Of a DNA stretch of 7,931 bases, positions 1 through 5,390 are shown one piece after another. How positions within the stretch are numbered: position 1 is the stretch's first letter; every line of letters starts with the position of its first letter. The stretch covers positions 1-7,931 of the forward strand of contig CAMFSN010000067.1 of assembly GCA_945983015.1 (NCBI GenBank), read 5' to 3'. The DNA comes from an uncultured Bacteroidales bacterium (lineage in GTDB: Bacteria > Bacteroidota > Bacteroidia > Bacteroidales > UBA932). A program made the translations under genes and the position numbers. The notes beneath the pieces were generated by a model. It was given only the letters and a program-made list of their open reading frames with translations, did no database searches and was not told where the DNA came from.

Positions 1-45
1 ACACGTAAGGAGTCGTCGGCAGCGTCAGATGTGTATAAGAGACAG
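1..45 (+). other. Nextera library adapter (P5 end, i5 index, Read-1 transposase adapter)
   Basis: This is not genomic. Bases 1-4 (ACAC) match the end of the P5 arm. Bases 5-12 (GTAAGGAG) match the i5 index I know as S505/N505. Bases 13-45 are the Nextera Read-1 adapter, ending in the 19-base Tn5 mosaic end AGATGTGTATAAGAGACAG at 27-45. Genomic sequence begins at base 46. The adapter and index identities come from memory of the Illumina Nextera oligonucleotides, and the order arm-index-adapter-mosaic end is exactly that of a library molecule. The segment should be trimmed before any comparative use. Confidence 0.98.
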
Positions 46-410
46 TTATGACCCCGACCGACTATTGCTATTTCGATTACTGCCAAGACCCTCGCAAGCA
101 GGAGAGCGATGAGCCTCTCTGTGCATTCTGGGGCGATCTGACCTTCGAGAAAGTATATAGCTTCAACCCTACCGAGGGGCTTTCCAGCGAGGCCGCCGCT
201 CATATCCTCGGAGCCCAGGCCAATGTCTGGACAGAGTATATCCCTAGCAACGAACAGCTGGAGTATATGATTATGCCTCGTCTTTTCGCTATGAGCGAAG
301 TGCAGTGGAGCGAGCCTGCGAACAAGAACTTCGAGACTTTCTCTGCCAAAGTCAAGACCTGGGGCTTCCGGATGCTGGAACTTAAGGGATTCAATTACAG
401 GAACAAATAA
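46..410 (+). CDS. Beta-N-acetylhexosaminidase (GH20), C-terminal fragment
   Basis: This is the last 120 or so residues of a glycoside hydrolase family 20 enzyme. The family removes terminal GlcNAc or GalNAc from glycans in the periplasm or at the cell surface. Visible are the end of the catalytic barrel: the Y-x-D motif in CYFDY (residues 8 and 10 counted from the Met at base 48), the W-T-E of GAQANVWTEYI (residues 61-63), and the closing segment MPRLFAMSEVQWS. By family knowledge the Tyr, Asp, Trp and Glu of these motifs line the sugar-binding pocket. The catalytic Asp-Glu pair lies upstream and is missing because the contig ends. The ATG at 48 is an internal codon, not a start; bases 46-47 finish the preceding codon, and the frame meets a stop inside the adapter at 36-38. 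The protein ends soon after the barrel, so no C-terminal accessory domain is present. Its TAA shares one base with the lpd start. Confidence 0.93.
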
Positions 411-1762
411 TGTACGATTTAGCCATAATTGGAGCTGGTCCTGCCGGTTATGTGGCGGCTCAAAGAGCCGCTGCGGCAGGGCTCTCCGTGCTGCTTTTCG
501 AAAAAAACGAACTTGGCGGAGTCTGCCTGAATGAGGGTTGTATCCCTACCAAAACCCTGCTTCACAGCGCCAAACTTCTGGAGCAGAGCCGCAGCGCAGA
601 CAAATATGGCATAAGGCTCGAGAATCCTACCCTGGATTATGCCAAGGTGCTTGCCCGCAAGGAGAAAGTCACCAAAAAACTCGTGGGGGCCATAAGAGTG
701 TCTATGAGGAATCTGGGAGTGGAAACCATTAAGGCGGAAGCTCATATCGAAGGCGGAGCCGAAGGTGATTTCACCCTCAGCGCCGATGGGCAGGAGTACC
801 ACGCCGCTCGGCTTCTGATCTGCACGGGCAGCCGCAGCTTTATTCCAACCATTGCCGGACTGGAATACCCTTCAGAGAATATCCTGACTTCAAAGGAGGC
901 CTTGGAATTGAAGGAAATACCTGAGAGCCTGATAATTATAGGAGGAGGAGTTATAGGGATGGAATTCGCGGCCCTGTTTAACTCCCTGGGCAGCAAGGTC
1001 AGCGTCATAGAGGCTACTCCTAAAATCCTGGGGCCTATGGACGAGGAGCTCAGTTCCCTGCTTCAAGGCGTCTATGCTTCCAGAAAGGTGGATTTCTATC
1101 TGAGCAGCAAGGTATCCAGGATAGAGGGTTCGAGAGTCTGTTTCAGCGATTCCGAAGGCGAGGAGAAATCCCTGGAGGCGGAGAAAATCCTGGTCTGCGT
1201 CGGGCGTAGGGCACAGTGTGAAGGGCTTGGCGTGGAGAAGATAGGATTGGCCTTGGAAAAAGGGGCCATCAAGACGGATTCCCATATGAGGACTGCCGTG
1301 AAGGGAGTCTATGCCGCGGGAGATATCAATGCTTTCTCTATGCTTGCGCATACCGCGAGTCGGGAAGGAGAGGTGGCCGTGAATGACATTCTGGGAATCG
1401 AGGACGAGATGTCTTACAAGGCTGTTCCCGGGGTGGTTTATACTCATCCGGAAATAGCCTCTGTCGGGGAAAGTGAACAAAGTCTTAGGGCTAAGGGGCT
1501 GGAATATGAAGTGCATAAACTGCCTATGAGCTACTCGGGGCGTTTCGTTGTGGAAAACGAGAGAGGAAACGGAGTGTGTAAACTAATCTGTGATCCGGAA
1601 GGCAGGCTCCTGGGAGCTCATCTGCTTGGAGACCCTTCTTCCGAGATTATTTCCGCCTGCGTTATCGCCATCGAAAAAGGCCTGAAGCTGAAAGATTTGC
1701 AAAGAATAATCTTTCCTCATCCTAGTGTCAGCGAAATCCTCAAAGAAGTATCCTTCACTTAG
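410..1762 (+). CDS. lpd: Dihydrolipoyl dehydrogenase (E3), FAD-dependent disulfide reductase
   Basis: A complete 450-residue flavoprotein, the usual length for E3, which reoxidises dihydrolipoyl groups of 2-oxoacid dehydrogenase complexes or the glycine cleavage system with NAD+ in the cytoplasm. The N-terminal FAD fold carries GAGPAG (8-13). The redox disulfide is in CLNEGCIPTK (Cys39 and Cys44). A second dinucleotide fold for NAD has GGGVIG (178-183), and the second FAD contact is YAAGD (301-305). The C-terminal dimerisation domain ends with HPSVSE, supplying the His437/Glu442 pair expected of the catalytic base. There is no N-terminal lipoyl domain. The start is supported by AGGA at 399-402, seven bases before the ATG, and by the TAATG junction with the upstream GH20 gene, which suggests coupled translation. 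No E1, E2 or glycine-cleavage gene lies in the window, so its partner complex is unknown. Related reductases such as mercuric or glutathione reductase fit less well because of the His-x4-Glu context and length. Confidence 0.93.
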   Translation: MYDLAIIGAGPAGYVAAQRAAAAGLSVLLFEKNELGGVCLNEGCIPTKTLLHSAKLLEQSRSADKYGIRLENPTLDYAKVLARKEKVTKKLVGAIRVSMRNLGVETIKAEAHIEGGAEGDFTLSADGQEYHAARLLICTGSRSFIPTIAGLEYPSENILTSKEALELKEIPESLIIIGGGVIGMEFAALFNSLGSKVSVIEATPKILGPMDEELSSLLQGVYASRKVDFYLSSKVSRIEGSRVCFSDSEGEEKSLEAEKILVCVGRRAQCEGLGVEKIGLALEKGAIKTDSHMRTAVKGVYAAGDINAFSMLAHTASREGEVAVNDILGIEDEMSYKAVPGVVYTHPEIASVGESEQSLRAKGLEYEVHKLPMSYSGRFVVENERGNGVCKLICDPEGRLLGAHLLGDPSSEIISACVIAIEKGLKLKDLQRIIFPHPSVSEILKEVSFT

Positions 1763-1777
1763 CCATCAGCACCAACT

Positions 1778-1806
1778 AAAAAAGGCCTGCCAGAAATGGC
1801 AGGCCT
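1778..1806 (-). terminator. Rho-independent terminator between convergent lpd and hsp20
   Basis: A perfect 10-bp inverted repeat, AGGCCTGCCA at 1783-1792 and TGGCAGGCCT at 1797-1806, encloses a four-base loop. Read on the minus strand, the stem is followed by a run of six T (1783-1778, its first T being the last stem base), a classic intrinsic terminator lying 20 bases past the hsp20 stop codon. Read on the plus strand it has a GAAA loop and sits 20 bases past the lpd stop, but only a weak U-tract (AATCTTT) follows. It probably serves both genes and should be stronger for hsp20. Confidence 0.9.
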
Positions 1807-1825
1807 AATCTTTAACTGAGCATCA

Positions 1826-2260
1826 CTACAGAATCTGAATCTGTCTTGTGGCTGGTTTGACATCCTCGACGGCCTTCTTTGGAAGGGTAATGGCGAGAAC
1901 ACCATTTTCCATCTTTGCAGCGATTTTATCTTCCTGAACATCATCAGGCAAGATGAAGCTCTGAGAATAAGAAGCGTATGAGAATTCACGCCTCAACCAA
2001 GTATTCTTGTTCTCATCCTTCTTCTCTTCCTTAGTTTTCTTCTCCAGATTGATAACGAGTTCATTGTTCTCATTAATACTGATCTGGAAGTCGTCCTTAG
2101 TCATACCTGGAGCAGCAACTTGAATGTCATACTGCTTGTCGTTCTCAAGGATATTAACTGCTGGAGTAGCGAACTGCTTGCTTACAGGGACTCCGATAAA
2201 GTCAGGATCGAAAAAGTCGTCAAATATTGATCTTCTAGAATTTCTAATAACTGGTAACAT
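1826..2260 (-). CDS. Hsp20/alpha-crystallin family small heat-shock protein
   Basis: A 144-residue ATP-independent holdase that binds unfolding cytoplasmic proteins and forms oligomers. The alpha-crystallin domain spans roughly residues 31-130, opening with ATPAVNILENDKQYDIQVAAPG and including the family signature NGVLAITLPK (119-128). The C-terminal I-x-I motif that docks neighbouring subunits is IQI at 141-143. The N-terminal arm is short (MLPVIRNSRRSIFDDFF) and Arg/Phe rich, as is common in bacterial members. The frame is open upstream to base 2380, but the start at 2260 is preferred: AGGAG at 2273-2269 lies eight bases before this ATG, the family start fits, and the upstream translation is unlike any Hsp20. 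An in-frame ATG two codons earlier (2266) is only two bases from AGGAG and too close. The gene is convergent to lpd and follows the DUF4249 gene after 126 bases. Its leader can fold over the ribosome-binding site. Confidence 0.95.
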   Translation of the reverse strand: MLPVIRNSRRSIFDDFFDPDFIGVPVSKQFATPAVNILENDKQYDIQVAAPGMTKDDFQISINENNELVINLEKKTKEEKKDENKNTWLRREFSYASYSQSFILPDDVQEDKIAAKMENGVLAITLPKKAVEDVKPATRQIQIL

Positions 2261-2267
2261 AATCATT

Positions 2268-2312
2268 TCTCCTATTTTAACCGCCCGTTTCCTCAACGGG
2301 TTCGATAGGAGA
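2268..2312 (-). promoter_or_regulatory. Candidate RNA-thermometer-like leader masking the hsp20 ribosome-binding site
   Basis: In the mRNA sense, UCUCCUAU (2312-2305) is an exact 8-base complement of AUAGGAGA (2275-2268), which contains the hsp20 Shine-Dalgarno AGGAG (2273-2269). Between them is a second hairpin, CCCGUU (2300-2295), loop GAGGA, AACGGG (2289-2284). The closed form would hide the ribosome-binding site in an A/U-rich, meltable stem eight bases before the AUG. The complementarity is seen directly; temperature control is inferred from the gene type and from known thermometers of hsp20/ibpA genes (ROSE and fourU classes), to which this does not match in sequence. The loop GAGGA could also pair in part with UCCU (2310-2307), giving an alternative fold. 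Confidence 0.5.
2269..2273 (-). promoter_or_regulatory. Shine-Dalgarno sequence of hsp20
   Basis: AGGAG on the minus strand, eight bases before the ATG at 2260-2258. It decides the start of hsp20 against the longer open frame and against the ATG at 2266-2264. Clear Shine-Dalgarno sites are uncommon in Bacteroidota, which makes this site and its apparent sequestration noteworthy. Confidence 0.8.
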
Positions 2313-2355
2313 TAAGGCAATTTTTGTTCCACCTGCCCTTTATGCCAATTTCCCT

Positions 2356-2388
2356 GACAACTTGTGCAAAAAAAATGCACAATTTGTC
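2356..2388 (-). repeat. Near-perfect 13-base inverted repeat between DUF4249 and hsp20 genes
   Basis: On the plus strand, GACAACTTGTGCA (2356-2368) and TGCACAATTTGTC (2376-2388) form arms with a single mismatch (2361 against 2383) around a run of seven A (2369-2375). The distal arm overlaps the stop codon of the DUF4249 gene. In minus-strand RNA this folds to a long hairpin with an all-U loop but no U-tract after the stem, so it is not a typical intrinsic terminator. It could attenuate read-through into hsp20, stabilise the upstream mRNA end, or be an operator dyad. The rest of the 126-base gap shows no promoter I can call with the Bacteroidota -7 (TAnnTTTG) and -33 (TTTG) pattern. Confidence 0.6.
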
Positions 2389-3232
2389 ATTCAATTGTAA
2401 TCTCAAATACAGATTCTGTGGTGGCAGAGAAGACTCCAAAGCCATTCTCCACATTAGAATAGGCGAAGTTTGGCGGGCTAAGCCCGAGAAGAGCCATAAA
2501 ATTGTTATCCCTGTTATACCTGGCATTCAGATAGCCGTAAGCCTCGTCGGAAAGACTGATAAGATGAAGCCGTATCTTTCCCGTGGCGGCGCTGGAGCCG
2601 AAAATCAGATGCGAGTTCTCCTGAATGCTCTCCTTATCTATCATCACATAAGAATAATTGAGATCCTCCACCAGCCAATTGACTGTTTTCAACTGCGAAG
2701 CCAAAGCTTCGAGCATACTGTTTTCAGCTATAGAATAGATATTAAACCAGTGAAAATGATCGTCATCGATAAACAAAAGAAGATTCTGGGCTTCAGATTT
2801 AAAGCTCAGGTCCCAGTATAGCCTATCCTCCATAGGTTCACACTTGACATCCTCCAGCTCAATCGGAGCCGGCATAAGCGAACTCGCCCTGATTTCCTCC
2901 ATCCCACGGGCCTTGAGCCTTAGTTCCAGACGGCTGCCCGGAATAGCTTCGGGGACATAACTGAAAGTACCTTCCGTCCCTTCTTTAGTCAAGGCCAATT
3001 CTTTTCCGTCCTGAGTCAAAGTAAAGGATTCCAAACTGTACGAACTGCCATCTGATTTGGCCTGTCCCACAGGAACAGCCTTTTTAACGTTTATATATGA
3101 TTTCGCTCCAGTTATTCCGCTGATACTCTCCACGAACATTCTGGTCTCTCCCACTGGAGAAGTGACGTCAAACTCGTATTCGCAGGCAGTCAACAGAAAA
3201 AGAGCCGCCACTATGTATAATAACTTTTTCAT
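2387..3232 (-). CDS. DUF4249-type lipoprotein, partner of a TonB-dependent receptor
   Basis: A 281-residue predicted lipoprotein. Residues 1-16 form a short hydrophobic signal peptide ending in the lipobox LTAC, with Cys17 as the lipidated residue. The acidic residues straight after it (C-E-Y-E-F-D) resemble the surface-export context of Bacteroidota lipoproteins, so outer-membrane and possibly cell-surface location is inferred. The family assignment rests on length, the lipoprotein start, position right after a TonB-dependent receptor, and the C-terminal FAYSNVENGFGVFSA segment, which recalls the YSNIEGGLGIFGA-like motif of DUF4249 proteins. The biochemical role is not established; by analogy with receptor-linked lipoproteins it may help capture the ligand. 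The ATG at 3232 is one base after the receptor stop (TGATATG), with GGAAG seven bases upstream of it, so translation is probably coupled. An inverted repeat covers its stop codon. Confidence 0.8.
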   Translation of the reverse strand: MKKLLYIVAALFLLTACEYEFDVTSPVGETRMFVESISGITGAKSYINVKKAVPVGQAKSDGSSYSLESFTLTQDGKELALTKEGTEGTFSYVPEAIPGSRLELRLKARGMEEIRASSLMPAPIELEDVKCEPMEDRLYWDLSFKSEAQNLLLFIDDDHFHWFNIYSIAENSMLEALASQLKTVNWLVEDLNYSYVMIDKESIQENSHLIFGSSAATGKIRLHLISLSDEAYGYLNARYNRDNNFMALLGLSPPNFAYSNVENGFGVFSATTESVFEITIE

Positions 3233-3233
3233 A

Positions 3234-5390
3234 TCAGAACTTCCAGGAATAAGAGAATGTAGGAATAATAGGAATAATGCCTATGGCCATACCCTTTACT
3301 TTGTTTCCATCAGCCTCAACCGTTCCGAAGATAGGATTCAGACGGTTATAAGCATTATAAACGGAGATATTCAGGGTGCGGATATGCCCGCTGCGAAGTT
3401 TCCTGTGCCAGTTAAATCCCAGGTCAAGCCTGTGATAATCAGGTAGATGATAAGAATTTGGCATATCGTAAACATAGTCTATGACGCCATCTTCGCCCCA
3501 AATCACCGCAGAAGCCCCCGTGATACGCTGCCCTGTGCGGTAGGTCCAATTGGCATATAATTCAAACTTCGCGTTAAAGCGGTAGGTGGCGTTCAGCGAC
3601 AGCTTGTGAAGGTTATCGTTCCTGTCAGGGAACCAGCTGTAGTAGTAGCTCGGATAGAAGCGTTCGCTGCGGGAAAGGGTGTAGTAAATGGCGGCAAAAA
3701 GGTGAGTATCAGAGTATTCCACACTCAGTTCAGCCCCATAGGCCCTACCCTTTCCCTCCTGATAATCCGACTCCCAGGCATCCAGGGCAGGCAGGAAGGA
3801 ATTCATTCCGTTATATTCATAAAGATGGGTCAGGCTTTTGTAAAAAGTCTCCAGGTCGAATCGCCAATTTTTATTCGGCCTGAAATCAGCCCCAAGTACA
3901 AACTGATCTGCGTGCATAGGCTTCACCCTGGAGGTAGAAGGCATCCACATACTGGTCGGAAGGTCTATATAACAAGCACTTACCAGATGAGCGAACTGAT
4001 TCATAGCGGCATAGGAAGCCTTCAGACTCAACTTGCTCCCCAGAGCCGCCTTCACTGCCATACGGGGCTCCAGCCTGTTATACGCCTTTCCTTCGGTAAA
4101 GAAGCTGGTATTCCTCAGGCCAATGTTCACATCCAGCCAGTCCCAGAAATTCATCTCGTCCTCTATATAAAGGCCCAGTTCCCCACCTATGTAAGATAAG
4201 GATGAGTTCGTGTTTTCCTTATAGGACGTTTTCCCATTCACCTTAACTATCAGGTCCATATATCGATAGGGGTCATAGAAATGGGTAACTCCCCCTATTC
4301 CCATACGGATTTTATGTAGAAAGACTATTTCCTTAAACCAGTCGGAATCAAAACCAAAGTCGTGAATGCGGGTGAAATTCCTCTCTTCCAGATCCAAGGA
4401 CGTGTTCATCATGGAACCGTCTTCGTAAAGGTTTTTCTCTATCATCTCCATCCTGGAGAAGATATCAGAGCTGTAGTTGGTATAATAGAGTTTGGATTCC
4501 GTGGACCAGCCATTCTCCAGCCAATAGCGATTCCATTTAAGGGAGACGAGAGCATTGCCCCACTTAATCCTCTCATTCATATTGTTAGCTGAGCTCGAGC
4601 CGTCCTCATACTCTTCACTCATCTTCATCTTCGCAGTCATCAAATCCTGTCCATAATAAGCGGAAAGACTGAGCTTGGAAGTAGGGCCGAGAATATGTAC
4701 GAGTTTCAAGTTAAAGTCGCCGAAATCGTAATGGGTAGATGCCAGCATATCCTCACTTTCAGGATTCCGGGCCAGGACAAAGGGAGTGGCTATACCTTTA
4801 ATTATATCCAGCCAGGTACGCCTGACTCCAAAATTGATACTGGTTTTGTTCTTAATCAGCGGCCCCTCTATCTGAAAGCGTCCGTCTATCAGGCCCAAGG
4901 CGGCCGTGCCTTTCCACTTGAGAAAATCCCCATCCTTTACAGATACATCCACCACGGAAGACAACCTTCCACCATATCTGGCAGGAAAACCGCCTTTATA
5001 GAAATCCACTTCCTCGATAATGTCGGTATTAAAGGAAGAAAAAAGCCCTATCACGTGGCTGACCTGATATAGTGGCACCCCATCCAGAAGGAAGAGATTG
5101 TCAGAACCGTCTCCACCCCTTACGAACAGACCGCTGGTGAGTTCAGTCCCGCTAGCCACGCCCGGGAGGGTCTGCAAGGTTTTCACCAGATCCGGACTAC
5201 CCAGAAGGGCAAAGCCCCGCTTCAACTGACGGGAATCCAGTTTCTGTATGCTGGTCTGCGTACGCGCCTCTCTTTTCGCCTTGTCTGTCCTGATTATGGC
5301 GGCATTCAGCGTATCAACCTTTTCATTTTCCTGAGCCTGGGCCGATAAGCTTAAGATTAAGGCCAATCCGGCCAACATCAGTTTTTTCAT
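3234..5390 (-). CDS. TonB-dependent outer-membrane receptor (compact, plug plus barrel)
   Basis: A complete 718-residue outer-membrane receptor for energy-dependent uptake of an unknown ligand. Residues 1-19 are a signal peptide (MKKLMLAGLALILSLSAQA). A possible TonB box lies in VDTLNAAII (25-33). The plug domain spans about 45-155 and has the family hallmarks LVKTLQTLPGV, SGLFVRGG (86-93), LFLLDGVPLYQ and YKGGFPARYGGRLSSVVDV. The remainder is rich in alternating aromatic beta-strands and ends in SYSWKF with the terminal Phe expected of barrel proteins. It lacks the N-terminal carboxypeptidase-regulatory-like domain found in many larger Bacteroidota receptors of this type, and no SusD gene follows, so a Sus-type polysaccharide system is unlikely. 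Its ATG overlaps the mutS stop as ATGA, and the DUF4249 lipoprotein gene follows after one base. Substrate (siderophore, peptide, cofactor, glycan) cannot be told from sequence. Confidence 0.92.
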   Translation of the reverse strand: MKKLMLAGLALILSLSAQAQENEKVDTLNAAIIRTDKAKREARTQTSIQKLDSRQLKRGFALLGSPDLVKTLQTLPGVASGTELTSGLFVRGGDGSDNLFLLDGVPLYQVSHVIGLFSSFNTDIIEEVDFYKGGFPARYGGRLSSVVDVSVKDGDFLKWKGTAALGLIDGRFQIEGPLIKNKTSINFGVRRTWLDIIKGIATPFVLARNPESEDMLASTHYDFGDFNLKLVHILGPTSKLSLSAYYGQDLMTAKMKMSEEYEDGSSSANNMNERIKWGNALVSLKWNRYWLENGWSTESKLYYTNYSSDIFSRMEMIEKNLYEDGSMMNTSLDLEERNFTRIHDFGFDSDWFKEIVFLHKIRMGIGGVTHFYDPYRYMDLIVKVNGKTSYKENTNSSLSYIGGELGLYIEDEMNFWDWLDVNIGLRNTSFFTEGKAYNRLEPRMAVKAALGSKLSLKASYAAMNQFAHLVSACYIDLPTSMWMPSTSRVKPMHADQFVLGADFRPNKNWRFDLETFYKSLTHLYEYNGMNSFLPALDAWESDYQEGKGRAYGAELSVEYSDTHLFAAIYYTLSRSERFYPSYYYSWFPDRNDNLHKLSLNATYRFNAKFELYANWTYRTGQRITGASAVIWGEDGVIDYVYDMPNSYHLPDYHRLDLGFNWHRKLRSGHIRTLNISVYNAYNRLNPIFGTVEADGNKVKGMAIGIIPIIPTFSYSWKF

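Noticed and set aside
48..50. ATG as the start of a 120-residue protein
   Set aside because: The protein aligns by motif with the interior of GH20 enzymes; the ATG is an internal methionine right after the adapter junction.
890..1516. 208-residue minus-strand open frame opposite lpd
   Set aside because: It lies wholly within a full-length E3 with all catalytic motifs intact and shows no motif of its own.
2261..2380. Forty-residue N-terminal extension of Hsp20 from the ATG at 2380
   Set aside because: It reads through the leader hairpins, has no Hsp20 similarity, and a well-spaced AGGAG supports the start at 2260.
2356..2388. CIRCE/HrcA operator upstream of hsp20
   Set aside because: The arms do not resemble TTAGCACTC/GAGTGCTAA and the spacer is seven bases rather than nine.
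2324..2821. 165-residue plus-strand open frame across the dyad and the DUF4249 gene
   Set aside because: Its composition follows the complement of the lipoprotein gene, it has no ribosome-binding site, and it runs through the inverted repeat.
3606..5072. Plus-strand open frames opposite the TonB-dependent receptor
   Set aside because: Antisense shadows with no recognisable motifs, covered by a complete receptor on the other strand.
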